Positions 17,705-26,350 are shown, counted from the stretch's first letter. The stretch: 64,000 bases of DNA from Paenibacillus sp. J31TS4 (GCF_018403265.1 NZ_BOSI01000003.1:1-64000), one strand, 5' to 3'. The notes: a model not told the origin generated them from the letters alone. A program made the numbers and translations.

Positions 17705-17962
17705 CTAGCGATTCGCCTGCAGATAGCGCAGGAGCCGCATACCGTCCTGCACCCCTTTGTAGTAAAACCATTGGTTTTGCCGGTCCTCCTGCTCGCCCTG
17801 CATCGCCAGCCATTCCCGGTACAGCCGCAGCTCTTCCTCCGCCAGCAAAGCCGCCAGCTCCTCCGTCCCTGTCTTCCCTGCCCCAAGCGGCTTCCATCTC
17901 TCGGAATCCGCCGCCAAATTATCATATCGCCTCACAATCGCCTCGGTGATCCAATTATCCAA
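17705..17962 (-). CDS. Small hypothetical protein
   Basis: 85 residues starting at TTG 17962 behind an excellent AGGAGG seven bases upstream, which is the main reason to accept it. Mostly helical and acidic: EELAALLAEEELRLYREWLA, then a WFYYKGVQDGMRLLRYLQ end with aromatic residues. No motif that I recognise and no membrane segment. It stands divergently from the XRE regulator gene; the two starts are about 100 bases apart, so they may share control. Confidence 0.6.
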   Translation of the reverse strand: MDNWITEAIVRRYDNLAADSERWKPLGAGKTGTEELAALLAEEELRLYREWLAMQGEQEDRQNQWFYYKGVQDGMRLLRYLQANR

Positions 17963-17989
17963 TTGTCTCCCTCCTCGCTTCTCGCATAA

Positions 17990-18036
17990 TTGACTCTACA
18001 AAAAACGGTACCATATAATGGATAGTGCTATGGTAC
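17990..18036 (+). promoter_or_regulatory. Promoter and overlapping operator of the small XRE regulator
   Basis: -35 TTGACT (17990-17995), 18-bp spacer, -10 TATAAT (18014-18019). An inverted repeat GTACCATA (18008-18015) and TATGGTAC (18029-18036), separated by 13 bp, straddles the -10 and the expected start point. Binding there would block the promoter, which fits autorepression by the XRE protein. Confidence 0.65.
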
Positions 18037-18061
18037 GCGAAGGCGTAATACAAAGGTCCCT

Positions 18062-18286
18062 ATGGCCAAAAAAGTGATCGTGAATATATCCCGGCTGACC
18101 CGTCAGCACAACATCTCGCTGCGCGAGCTGTCCCGGCTCTCGGACGTGCGCCATGCGGCGCTCAGCGAGCTGGCCAACGGAAAGCGCAGCAGCATCAATT
18201 TCTCCCATATCGAAAAAATCGCCGATGCTCTCGGCATCAGCGACATTCGCGAGATTATCGATCTCGTGGAGGAATTCGAGGAATAG
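18062..18286 (+). CDS. Small XRE/Cro-CI family transcriptional regulator
   Basis: 74 residues, consisting of one helix-turn-helix domain: LTRQHNISLRELSRLSDV then RHAALSELANGKRSSINFSH, followed by IEKIADALGISDIREIIDL. This is the YozG/YgzD type of minimal repressor without a sensor domain. Start ATG 18062, with AAAGGT about seven bases upstream, a modest site. A strong terminator follows, so it is expressed alone. Likely autoregulates through the inverted repeat over its promoter; other targets cannot be read from the sequence. Confidence 0.85.
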   Translation: MAKKVIVNISRLTRQHNISLRELSRLSDVRHAALSELANGKRSSINFSHIEKIADALGISDIREIIDLVEEFEE

Positions 18287-18290
18287 TCGA

Positions 18291-18319
18291 AAGCCGTCCG
18301 GCCCTGGACGGCTTTTTTT
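18291..18319 (+). terminator. Terminator of the XRE regulator gene
   Basis: AGCCGTCC (18292-18299), loop GGCCCT, GGACGGCT, then a run of T. Confidence 0.9.
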
Positions 18320-18329
18320 GCATGGCGGC

Positions 18330-18640
18330 GAAGCGGCCTGTGCGGACGGGGTATCGCATGTAGGCGGTGAGGGGGGTACCGTACGTAGGCAGGTGAGCGG
18401 GCACGCTCGTGGGCGGTGGGCGGGGGGCCACAAGCAGGCGGTGAGAGGGCTGCCTCTTGCGGGCAGTGGGCGGGGTATCGCATGTAGGCGGTGAGGGATC
18501 ACCTCACGCTGATGGTGAGCGGGCACCTCACGTGGGCGGTGGGCGATTACCACTTGTAGGCGGTGAGGGGGCTGCCGCTCGCGGGCAGTGGGCGGGGTAT
18601 CGCGAGCTGGCGGGTGAGCGGGGCACCCAGGCAGTGAGCG
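18330..18640 (+). repeat. G-rich tandem repeat array, period about 122 bp
   Basis: The marker GGGGTATCGC occurs at 18348, 18472 and 18594, spaced 124 and 122 bp. Between markers sit variable copies of GTAGGCGGTGAGGGGG, GCTGCC(T/G)CT(T/C)GCGGGCAGTGGGC and GTGGGCGGTGGGCG. The plus strand is strongly G-biased with many GGG/GGGG runs. No ribosome binding site and biased codon content in every frame argue against a gene. It lies between two convergent units. Confidence 0.75.
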
Positions 18641-18708
18641 AGTTGTCGCTCCTGCCTTGTACGTGCGGAGGAAGAGAGTCCGGGGCCCACGAGCCGAAGG
18701 ACTGCCAC

Positions 18709-20226
18709 TCAAGGCAGCAGCCCTGCCTCCCACAAATACGTCCGCGCGGTCTCTTCCGCAGACGCGCCCTCCACATTCACCTTGTAGTTCATTCCGCGCA
18801 TCTCCTCGTCGGTGATGAGGCCGGCCAGCCGGCCCAGCACGTCCCGCAGCTCGGGATGCCGCTCCAACGTCTCCTTGCGAAGCAGCGGCGCTCCCTGGTA
18901 AGGCGGGAACAGGCCCCGGTCGTCCTCCAGCATCTTGAGCCCGTACTGCTGCAGTTCGCTGTCGGTGGAGTAAGCGTCCACGAGTTGGATGTCGCCAGAC
19001 TGGATCGCCTGGTAGCGGATCTTTGGCTCCATCTTGGCGATTCGGGCCAGCTCGATGCCGTATCGCTTTTGGATGCCCCGGTAGCCGTCCTCGCGGTCAG
19101 CGAATTCCAGTGTGAAGCCCGCCGCTATCGTGCTTTGCACCTTCTTCAGATCCGAGATCGTTCGGAGCCCTTGCGCTTCGGCAAACGCGGCCGGCATGGC
19201 CAGCGCGTATGTGTTGTTGTAGGCCATCGGGGCCAGCAGCTCCATGCCGAACCGTTCCGCCATACCCGCCCGCGCCTGCTCGTACACCTGCTTTCGGTCG
19301 GTACTGATGGGCGGCTCCTTCAGAAATTCCGAGATCGCCGTCCCCGTAAATTCGGGGTACAGGTCGATGTCGCCACTCTGCAGCGCTTTGAACAGAAACG
19401 ACGTTTTGCCGAGCCCCGGCTTCAACTCAACCCGAAGGTCGGTGTTCTCCTCGATCAACAATCGGTACATCTGAATCAGGATCTCCGGCTCTGCACCCAG
19501 CTTGCCGGCCACGACAAGCCGGTTGTCTTTCGACCCGCCCAGGAGCGGAGCCGCGGCGATCACCGCAACCAGCAGCACTGCCGCGGCGGCCCCAGGCACA
19601 AGCCGCCGAACACCGAGCCGGCCCAGCCCCCGCAGCAGCAGATCGAACAGAAGCGCAAGCAGCGCGGCCGGAATCGCCCCGAGCAAAAGGAGCGCCGTGT
19701 CGTTCCGGTCGATGCCGAGCAGGATGAGGTCGCCGAGACCGCCCGCGCCGATAAGGGCAGCGAGCGTCGCCGTGCTGATGATGAGCACGGTGGCGGTCCG
19801 GATGCCGGCGAGAATAACCGAGGCGGCGAGTGGCAGCTCGACTTTGAACAGCCGTTTACGGCTGTTCATGCCCATCGCCTCCGCCGCCTCGATCAGAGCG
19901 GGATCCACCTCGCGGATGCCGGTGTACGTGTTGCGCAATATCGGCAGCAGCGCATAGAGCACGAGCGCGATGACCGCCGGCAGCTTGCCGATGCCGAGCA
20001 GCGGGATCATCATGCCGAGCAGTGCGAGAGACGGAATCGTCTGGAGTACGGAGGCCACCCCGATAACGGCTTCTGCCGCCCGCGGCCGTCTCGACAGCCA
20101 GATGCCGAGCGGCAGCGCGAGCAGCACGGCGAATACAAGAGCAAGGAACGACAGCACCAGATGGGCGGCAATCGCCCCGGCCAGCTGGGATTGGCGCTCC
20201 TGCAGCACGTCCAGCAGCACGTTCAT
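18709..20226 (-). CDS. OpuC-type permease fused to its substrate-binding domain
   Basis: 505 residues. Residues 1-210 are a ProW/OpuCB-like permease with about six membrane segments and the loop LIEAAEAMGMNSRKRLFKVE (EAA motif). From about residue 230 a ProX/OpuCC-like binding domain follows: VVAGKLGAEPEILIQMYRLL, GDIDLYPEFTGTA and AYSTDSELQQYGL are family hallmarks for glycine betaine, carnitine or choline binding. Fusion of the two functions in one chain is known in Firmicutes (BusB/OpuF type). It overlaps the ATPase gene by four bases (20223-20226). Likely an osmoprotectant importer, although quaternary-amine specificity is inferred. Confidence 0.92.
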   Translation of the reverse strand: MNVLLDVLQERQSQLAGAIAAHLVLSFLALVFAVLLALPLGIWLSRRPRAAEAVIGVASVLQTIPSLALLGMMIPLLGIGKLPAVIALVLYALLPILRNTYTGIREVDPALIEAAEAMGMNSRKRLFKVELPLAASVILAGIRTATVLIISTATLAALIGAGGLGDLILLGIDRNDTALLLLGAIPAALLALLFDLLLRGLGRLGVRRLVPGAAAAVLLVAVIAAAPLLGGSKDNRLVVAGKLGAEPEILIQMYRLLIEENTDLRVELKPGLGKTSFLFKALQSGDIDLYPEFTGTAISEFLKEPPISTDRKQVYEQARAGMAERFGMELLAPMAYNNTYALAMPAAFAEAQGLRTISDLKKVQSTIAAGFTLEFADREDGYRGIQKRYGIELARIAKMEPKIRYQAIQSGDIQLVDAYSTDSELQQYGLKMLEDDRGLFPPYQGAPLLRKETLERHPELRDVLGRLAGLITDEEMRGMNYKVNVEGASAEETARTYLWEAGLLP

Positions 20227-21242
20227 CGGCTCTCCTCCTCCCGCAACCGGTCCGCGAGGAAGCGGAGCAGCTCCCGCCTCGAGATCGTCCCGAGGCAGCG
20301 ATCGTCCTCGTGCACTGCCAGCTCTTCCTCCTCGGCGAGCAGCTCAAGCGCGTCCCGGAGCGGCAGCTCCGCCGAGACGACGCGAACGGAGCGTGCGGTG
20401 CCCCTGCCGTCGGACACTTGTCCGGTCGCGGCCGGCGCCTCTCCGCCGCTCATCGCGTCCCCTGCCGCGGGGAGCCGCCGGAGCACCTCGCCGATGGAGA
20501 GGCTTCCGGCCACGGCACCCGGTCCGGCGCCGACGAACCGCTCGGCAAAGGCGTTCGCCGGGCGGGTCCGGAAGCCCGCCGGGGTGTCGACCTGCACGAC
20601 GCGGCCTTCGTTCATCAGGCAAATCCGGTCCCCCAGCTTAAGCGCTTCCTGCATATCGTGCGTAACGAAGACAATCGTCTTACGGATCGTCCTCTGCAAG
20701 TCGACGAGGTCGTTCTGCAGCTTTTCCCGGCTGAGCGGGTCGAGCGCGCTGAACGGCTCGTCCATCAGCAAAATTTGCGGGTCAGCCGCCAGCGCCCGGG
20801 CGACACCGACTCGCTGCTGCTGGCCGCCCGACAGCTCCGCCGGCCGGCGCGTCCGGTAGTCCGACGGCTCGAGGCCGACCATGGCGAGCAGCTCGTCCAC
20901 CCGTGCTCGAATGCGGCGCTTGTCCCAGCCCTTCAGCTCCGGGACTATAGCAATATTCTCCCCGATGGTCAGATGGGGGAAAAGCGCGATTTGCTGGAGC
21001 ACATACCCAATGTTCCAGCGGAGCTCGTATACGTCGTATTCGTCGACGGAACGGCCCGCAATCCGCAGCTCGCCCTCCGTGCGGGGAATGAGCCGGTTGA
21101 TCAGCTTGAGCGTCGTCGTCTTACCGCAGCCGCTCGGCCCGATCAGAACGAAGAACTCGCCCTCTTCTATCTTCAAATCCAGCGCATGCAAGGCCGGTTC
21201 CTGCCCGGGATAGCGCTTGACCACCCGTTCGAATTCGATCAT
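20223..21242 (-). CDS. Glycine betaine/carnitine-type ABC transporter ATPase
   Basis: 339 residues. Walker A GPSGCGKTT, Q-loop NIGYVLQQIALFPHLTI, ABC signature LSGGQQQRVGVARAL, Walker B ILLMDEPFSALDP and H-loop VFVTHDMQEA are all intact. The C-terminal 110 residues extend beyond the core and resemble a degenerate CBS-type regulatory region, as in OpuCA, where CBS domains sense ionic strength; a variable linker rich in Ala/Gly sits before it. Drives the fused permease-binding protein encoded by the overlapping downstream gene. Starts at ATG 21242. Confidence 0.92.
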   Translation of the reverse strand: MIEFERVVKRYPGQEPALHALDLKIEEGEFFVLIGPSGCGKTTTLKLINRLIPRTEGELRIAGRSVDEYDVYELRWNIGYVLQQIALFPHLTIGENIAIVPELKGWDKRRIRARVDELLAMVGLEPSDYRTRRPAELSGGQQQRVGVARALAADPQILLMDEPFSALDPLSREKLQNDLVDLQRTIRKTIVFVTHDMQEALKLGDRICLMNEGRVVQVDTPAGFRTRPANAFAERFVGAGPGAVAGSLSIGEVLRRLPAAGDAMSGGEAPAATGQVSDGRGTARSVRVVSAELPLRDALELLAEEEELAVHEDDRCLGTISRRELLRFLADRLREEESR

Positions 21243-21531
21243 TGCCAGCCTCCTCCATGCAGGCAGCCGCCTCGGCTCCGAGACTGCCCGTCTAGGGACA
21301 AGGACGCCTCATTCGCTCCTTTCGCCCCTGCTTTCTATCTCTCTCTATTAGTATGGAGCAGATACGGAGCCGCGAAACAGAATGGAGAAAAATAGCCGGG
21401 AGGGTCGGACTAACGGAGCCGGGAACGGTCGCAAGCGGCGGGCCGCACAAGAGTTCGGCGCCGGACCGGCCCACCGAGCAACTAGCCACACCAAGCGTAA
21501 TGCCGGTGTCCCTTTCGGATTACACCGGCCA

Positions 21532-22479
21532 TCAAGAGGAACCGTAGTGGGCCGCCAGCTCAGTTAGTTCCTGCCGGATTGCCCCCAGCAGCTCCGGCGG
21601 TCCGTTGACCGTCACGTCCTTCCCCAGGCGGAGGAAGAACCGGGCGAAGAACGGGAGATCCTGTCTCGAGACGGTGCCTTCGAGCCAGCCGGTACCATCC
21701 TCGCGGATATGGAGCCTGGGCTCCTGCCAAGGCTCCGCCTCGCAAACCTCGACCCCCGCTGGGGTCAGCTCGACCACGAGCCGGATGGTGTCCAGGGCTT
21801 TCGACCGGCTCTCATTCCGATTGCCCAGGTGCAAATGCCGAAGATCCAGCGGTTCTGTGGCCGCATGCTTAACTTCCCGGATGCGGTCGCACCGGAACAC
21901 ACGCATCTCTCTGCGCTCGAACGAATAGGCGGGACAGTACCAAAGGCCATTCCTTGTATAGATTCCAATCGGCTGGATTTCCCGCTCCGTCCGGCCTTCC
22001 TTTGTCTCATACTCGATGAGCAGCACCTTTTGCTCGACGGCCGCGTCCAGCAGCAGGGACAAATGCGGCGAGCTGGCCCGCCGGGCAGGCGTAACGAACT
22101 CCACGCGGTCCTTCATCAGATCGATCCGGCTTCTGACATCCTCCGGCAGATAAGCATAAAATTTGTTCAAGACCGACGATGCTTCCGCTTCAAAGGGGAG
22201 CGAGGAATAAGGACGCAGAGCATGAATGGCAAAAAAGACGGCGGCCGCTTCTTTCTCGGTGAAGGCGATAGGCGGCAGAAGCCTTCGGTTCAAAACCCGG
22301 TACCCGCCGTGAGGACCTACCTCCGCATACAAAGGCACCCCTAACTCGCTCAGCTCCTGCAGGTCTCGCAGGATCGTTCTGGACGACACCCCGAATTCCC
22401 GCGCTAGCTCCTTTACCGTAAAGGTACGCTTCCGATTGACGGTGAGCATCATCTCCACAAGCCGCTGCGATTTGGGCAT
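21532..22479 (-). CDS. WYL-domain transcriptional regulator (YobV-like)
   Basis: 315 residues from ATG 22479, with AAAGGAG eight bases upstream; the frame is open far beyond but covers the next gene in antisense. Residues 1-55 form a winged helix (RKRTFTVKELAREFGVSSRT ... LRDLQELSELGVPL), followed by GPHGGYRVLNRRLLPPIAFT, typical of the family. The middle WYL domain shows VLLIEYETKEGRTEREIQPIG and GLWYCPAYSFERREMRVFRC, then the WCX extension ends the protein. Such regulators sense small ligands or nucleic acids and often repress their own gene and a neighbour. Confidence 0.88.
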   Translation of the reverse strand: MPKSQRLVEMMLTVNRKRTFTVKELAREFGVSSRTILRDLQELSELGVPLYAEVGPHGGYRVLNRRLLPPIAFTEKEAAAVFFAIHALRPYSSLPFEAEASSVLNKFYAYLPEDVRSRIDLMKDRVEFVTPARRASSPHLSLLLDAAVEQKVLLIEYETKEGRTEREIQPIGIYTRNGLWYCPAYSFERREMRVFRCDRIREVKHAATEPLDLRHLHLGNRNESRSKALDTIRLVVELTPAGVEVCEAEPWQEPRLHIREDGTGWLEGTVSRQDLPFFARFFLRLGKDVTVNGPPELLGAIRQELTELAAHYGSS

Positions 22480-22511
22480 ACTGGTTCTCCTTTGATTGTT
22501 CTCTAGAATCA

Positions 22512-22526
22512 TGACAGATCTTGTCA
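22512..22526. promoter_or_regulatory. Palindromic operator in the WYL regulator promoter
   Basis: TGACAGATCTTGTCA is a near-perfect palindrome (half-site TGACA) 33 bases upstream of the regulator start. Its position between the divergent genes fits self-regulation. Confidence 0.5.
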
Positions 22527-22785
22527 CTATTATCCGGCAGAATGGCGAGCATAGCCAGTCCATTCGAGGCGTTGAGCTTTCCATTTGAACGGTTTGACAC
22601 GCTATCTTATCTTCCTCTCGGGAAAAAAAGCGCGGCCCCCTCTTCTGCTGTACGGCCATGCCGATTGCTGGAGCGACTGGCCTAACAAAAAAACTCCTCC
22701 TCTCCTCCCCAAAGCTGGCTGAATGGGTGCGCATCCGGTTAAATAGTGAAGAGTGCGTCCATTGACTGGGAAAGGAGAGAACGCC

Positions 22786-23373
22786 ATGATGACCCGCCAA
22801 GCCAGAAAATACAATGGCATGGTCCTCCTGTACGGCTACCTCCAGAGACTGTTCGTCTCGGAGCGCATCCAGGAAATGCTGGAGTACGAGCCGTCCGAGG
22901 AAGCCCGCCAAAGTTTGACCGCATCGCTCGACACACTGACTCCGCTGCTGCGTGACTTTGATCCAGCACGCCCGCTTACGCTCGAAGCGGAGACGCGGCT
23001 GCTTGCCATCTTGGACGAGCTGGAGCCGGCACTGGACCGCTACGAGGAGATGATCACACCCGGCGCGCGCTTCGAGCCCATGCTCATCGTCGCCGCCTCG
23101 ACGCTCTATGCGGAGGAACACATCAACCAGGGGCTCGTCCATTGGGGCAAGCATTTCGACCCAACGGCTGAGGATCGGTACAGACAGCAGGTCCCCCGGC
23201 TGCGCAGCCGGGTAGGCAGCGTAACGGAAATCGTGAAAAAGGTATCCGAAGGAATCCCGCTGTCGGCGGACGATCACGCCGAGATCGATCGGTGGTACGG
23301 CGACGTTCTCCGCAATCGGGACGGCATCCGCTCGGATGCGGAGAAGATTCGCGAGCTGCTGAAGGCCGAGTAG
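22786..23373 (+). CDS. Hypothetical helical protein
   Basis: About 195 residues from ATG 22786, with AAAGGAGA seven bases upstream. Predicted mostly helical and charged, with no signal peptide or membrane segment: KYNGMVLLYGYLQRLFVSER at the start, LAILDELEPALDRYEEMITPG in the middle and IRSDAEKIRELLKAE at the end. I do not recognise the family. It is divergent from the WYL regulator, and the shared upstream region carries the TGACA palindrome, so it may be one of the regulator's targets. Confidence 0.65.
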   Translation: MMTRQARKYNGMVLLYGYLQRLFVSERIQEMLEYEPSEEARQSLTASLDTLTPLLRDFDPARPLTLEAETRLLAILDELEPALDRYEEMITPGARFEPMLIVAASTLYAEEHINQGLVHWGKHFDPTAEDRYRQQVPRLRSRVGSVTEIVKKVSEGIPLSADDHAEIDRWYGDVLRNRDGIRSDAEKIRELLKAE

Positions 23374-23377
23374 GTAA

Positions 23378-23512
23378 GCGATTGGCCGACGTGGTTGGGA
23401 TATGCCGCGGGCCAGCATCGTTGAATCGGCCGAGACTTAGCTAGACCAAAAAACGAACCTTGCGGTCCCCTGTATTCGGCGATCGGCCAGCTTTGCTGCA
23501 CCATAAACGAAC
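23378..23512 (+). repeat. Three imperfect short repeats in an intergenic region
   Basis: GCGATTGGCCGACGTGGTTG (about 23379), GAATCGGCCGAGACTTAGCT (about 23423) and GCGATCGGCCAGCTTTGCTG (about 23479) share a CGAT(C/T)GGCC core. The last two are followed by (G/C)ACC and then AAACGAAC. No coding potential was seen in the interval. Confidence 0.4.
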
Positions 23513-23545
23513 GAGACGCCCGGCACGTGCCGGGCGTCTTTATTT
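23511..23545 (+). terminator. Terminator upstream of the SsuABC-like operon
   Basis: GACGCCCGGCACGTGCCGGGCGTC followed by TTTATTTTG; a perfect stem of 12 base pairs. Confidence 0.9.
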
Positions 23546-23685
23546 TGCCGGGGCTTCTGGTTAGCAGCTGCCTAAGACTTTTCTCGCGAAAATTATACGC
23601 TGTTTAAATTTTCTAAAAGGATTTTGCCCATTTCTGTCGAATTGTGTAGGTTTAGCAGTACATATCGCATCATGGAGGGTTAGGA

Positions 23686-24744
23686 ATGAAGAAGAACACC
23701 ACATTATTGCTTGCTGTTCTGCTGGTCTTGGCTACTGTGCTAAGCGCCTGCGGTAACAAGGACAAATCCGCCGAGGGAGCCTCCGGCTCGGGTACCACGG
23801 CCAAGCCCGTAAAGCTGGAGATCGGCATGCTCAAGTTGACCAGCTCCGCGCCACTGTTCATCGCGCTGGAGAAAGGCTTTTTCAAAGATGAAGGAATCGA
23901 AGCCGACGTGAAATGGTTCGATGCGGCCCAGCCGATCGCCGTCGCCACCGCTTCGGGAAGCGTCGACGTCGGAGCGACCGGCATTACCGCGAGCCTGTTC
24001 AATATGATCGCCGGCGGCCAAAAGCTGCTGATCGTCGCCGACAAAGGTCGGGAGCAAAAGGGCTTCTCGTCCTCCGCCCTCCTCGTCCATAAGGATTCCT
24101 CGATCGCATCCGTCAAGGATCTTAAGGGCAAGAAGATCGGCATCACCCAGACCGGTTCCACGTTCCACTACATGGCTGGCCGCCTGCTGGAGAAGTACGG
24201 ACTGTCGCTCGCCGACGTCGAGCTCGTGCCGCTCGGCAAAGTGAACGCCATGATGGAGACGCTCAAGAGCAAGCAGGTCGACGCCGTGCTGCTGAACGAG
24301 CCGAACATTACGGCCGTCGTGAAGGAAGGCTACGGCAAGGTTATTTCCCAGGTGGGCGACGAGATCGACTACCAGACATCGGGCGTCTTTTTCTCGCAGA
24401 AGTTCGCGGACAACCGCGACGCCGCCGTCCGGTTCATGAAGGCGTACGCCAAAGCGTCCCGCTACTACTATGACGCCGTACTCGTACAGAAGGATGGCAA
24501 GCCCGCACCGGGAGCCAACTACGACGAAGTCATCAACATCATCGCCAAGTACACGGACCAGCCGGCGGAGAACATCAAGCTCGGCCTGCCGTACATGGAC
24601 CGCGACGGCAAGCTGTTCGCCGATGACATCAAAACCCAGGTGGACTGGTATTTCAAGAATCAAATGATCGAGAAGGCCGTCGACGCCAAGTCGATCGTCA
24701 ACACCGAACTGCTGGACGAAGCGCTCAAGGCGCTGGGGAAGTGA
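23686..24744 (+). CDS. NitT/TauT-type substrate-binding lipoprotein
   Basis: 352 residues. A lipoprotein signal ends LATVLSAC, so it is anchored outside the membrane. LEIGMLKLTSSAPLFIALEK and FFKDEGIEADVKWFDAAQPI match the SsuA/NMT1 binding-protein class, with GSVDVGATGITASLF lining the ligand site and LKGKKIGITQTGSTFHYMA after it. Start ATG 23686 with GGAGGG eight bases upstream. First gene of a three-gene operon; substrates of this class include aliphatic sulfonates, taurine, nitrate and pyrimidine precursors, and I cannot choose between them. Confidence 0.92.
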   Translation: MKKNTTLLLAVLLVLATVLSACGNKDKSAEGASGSGTTAKPVKLEIGMLKLTSSAPLFIALEKGFFKDEGIEADVKWFDAAQPIAVATASGSVDVGATGITASLFNMIAGGQKLLIVADKGREQKGFSSSALLVHKDSSIASVKDLKGKKIGITQTGSTFHYMAGRLLEKYGLSLADVELVPLGKVNAMMETLKSKQVDAVLLNEPNITAVVKEGYGKVISQVGDEIDYQTSGVFFSQKFADNRDAAVRFMKAYAKASRYYYDAVLVQKDGKPAPGANYDEVINIIAKYTDQPAENIKLGLPYMDRDGKLFADDIKTQVDWYFKNQMIEKAVDAKSIVNTELLDEALKALGK

Positions 24745-24751
24745 GGCCGCT

Positions 24752-25531
24752 ATGAGAGTAGTGGTCGACGGAGTCAGCAAGACGTTTCGTGACAAGAAAG
24801 GCAAGGAAGTGACGGCGCTCAGCCAGATCGACTTCGCCATCAACAAGGAAGAATTCGTCGTCCTGGTCGGTCCGAGCGGCTGCGGCAAATCCACGCTGCT
24901 CAACATTGTCGGAGGGCTGCTCTCTCCAACGGAAGGCGGCGTCTACTTCGAAGGCCTGTCCGCTAAGCAGGACGATCCGCGGCTCGGCATCGTCTTCCAA
25001 GAGATCGCTCTGTTCCCATGGCGCACCGTCATCGACAACATCGCCTTCGGGCTGGAGGAGATGGGCGTCGGCAAAAAGGAGCGGCTCGAGAAGGCCAAGG
25101 TCTACCTCGACATGGTCGGACTGACCGGGTTCGAGCAGGCGTATCCGAAGCAGCTGTCCGGCGGCATGCGGCAGCGGGCGGGCATCGCCCGGGCGCTCGC
25201 CATCGAGCCCGATCTGCTGCTCATGGACGAACCGTTCTCCGCGCTCGACGCGCAGACGCGGACGCTCATGCAAGAGGAGCTGCTCACCATCTGGAGCCGC
25301 ACCCGTCTCAGCACGCTGTACGTTACGCACAACATTTCGGAGGCCGTCTATCTCGCCGACCGCGTGGTCGTGCTGTCGCGCCATCCCGGGCGGATCAAGG
25401 AGATCATCCCGATCGACCTGCCCAAAGCGGGACGGGACAGCGAGGAGTTTCGCGTTCCGTTCGACGATTATGTCAAGCAAATCTGGAACCTCATCCGGCA
25501 AGAAGCCGAGGATGCGCTCAAGGAGGGCTAG
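24752..25531 (+). CDS. SsuB/TauB-type ABC transporter ATPase
   Basis: 259 residues. Walker A GPSGCGKSTLLN, Q-loop LGIVFQEIALFPWRTVIDN, signature LSGGMRQRAGIARAL, Walker B LLLMDEPFSALDAQTR, H-loop YVTHNISEAVYLADRV. All residues needed for ATP hydrolysis are present. It begins seven bases after the binding-protein stop and is followed three bases later by the permease, so the three genes form one operon. Confidence 0.94.
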   Translation: MRVVVDGVSKTFRDKKGKEVTALSQIDFAINKEEFVVLVGPSGCGKSTLLNIVGGLLSPTEGGVYFEGLSAKQDDPRLGIVFQEIALFPWRTVIDNIAFGLEEMGVGKKERLEKAKVYLDMVGLTGFEQAYPKQLSGGMRQRAGIARALAIEPDLLLMDEPFSALDAQTRTLMQEELLTIWSRTRLSTLYVTHNISEAVYLADRVVVLSRHPGRIKEIIPIDLPKAGRDSEEFRVPFDDYVKQIWNLIRQEAEDALKEG

Positions 25532-25534
25532 CAA

Positions 25535-26329
25535 GTGGCGGAACCATCCAAGAAATATATCAAGAACAAAGTCGCCTTCCTGGAGACCAAGGTGCCCGGC
25601 TATGCATCGCTTCTCGGGATCGCCGTCATCCTGCTGCTCTGGGAGCTGATCTGCCGGCTCGAGTGGGTCTCCCCGCTCTTCTTGCCTGCCCCGACCGCCA
25701 TTCTGACGACCGGCTGGGAAATGATCACCCAAGGCGACCTGCTCCAAAACGTAGGGGCCAGCCTGTACCGCATCGTGCTCGGCTTCCTGCTCGGTGCTTC
25801 TGTCGGCATCGCCATCGGCCTCGCACTCGGGTTCTCGCGGTGGGCGGAAGCGATCGGCAGCCCGATCGTCTACTCGCTCTACACGATCCCGAAGATCGCC
25901 CTGCTGCCGCTTATCGTGCTCTGGCTCGGGATCGGTGAGCTGCCGAAGATTACGATCATCGCGCTCGGCGTGTTTTTCCCGGTCGTCATCAACACGTACT
26001 CGGGCGTCAAGAACGTCGACGCCATTCTGATCAAAGCAGCGGTCAGCTTCGGCGCAAGCCACATGAGCGTCATCCGCAAGGTCATCCTGCCCGGCGCGCT
26101 GCCGGTTATTTTCGCCGGACTCAAGCTCGCAGCCGGGACGTCCCTGCTCCTGCTCGTCGCCGCCGAGATGATCGCGGCCAAGCAAGGGATCGGCTCCATG
26201 GTGCTGCATTACGGCAACCTGATGCTCACCACCAAGCTGATGGTCGGCGTCGTCGTGCTGTCGCTGCTCGGCCTTCTATTCAACCGGGGCCTGCAATGGC
26301 TGGAGAACCGCCTGCTGCCTTGGAAATAA
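25535..26329 (+). CDS. SsuC/TauC-type ABC transporter permease
   Basis: 264 residues starting at GTG 25535 behind GGAGGG. Six membrane segments are predicted, including LLGIAVILLLWELICRL and IVLGFLLGASVGIAIGLALG. The ATPase-contact loop reads AAVSFGASHMSVIRKVILPG and ends the EAA motif (family form). Completes the importer with the two genes upstream. A bidirectional terminator lies directly downstream. Confidence 0.93.
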   Translation: MAEPSKKYIKNKVAFLETKVPGYASLLGIAVILLLWELICRLEWVSPLFLPAPTAILTTGWEMITQGDLLQNVGASLYRIVLGFLLGASVGIAIGLALGFSRWAEAIGSPIVYSLYTIPKIALLPLIVLWLGIGELPKITIIALGVFFPVVINTYSGVKNVDAILIKAAVSFGASHMSVIRKVILPGALPVIFAGLKLAAGTSLLLLVAAEMIAAKQGIGSMVLHYGNLMLTTKLMVGVVVLSLLGLLFNRGLQWLENRLLPWK

Positions 26330-26350
26330 TCTCGGTTTATTAAGAAAACA

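Noticed and set aside
18330-18640. CRISPR array
   Set aside because: Repeat units vary in length and sequence and there are no uniform spacers or cas genes.
22480-23418. Long N-terminal extension of the WYL regulator frame
   Set aside because: AAAGGAG and ATG at 22479 match the family start; the extension runs antisense through a gene with its own signals.
24725-26209. 494-codon minus-strand frame across the SsuABC-like genes
   Set aside because: Low-complexity Asp/Arg-rich shadow; the plus-strand transporter genes have all family motifs.
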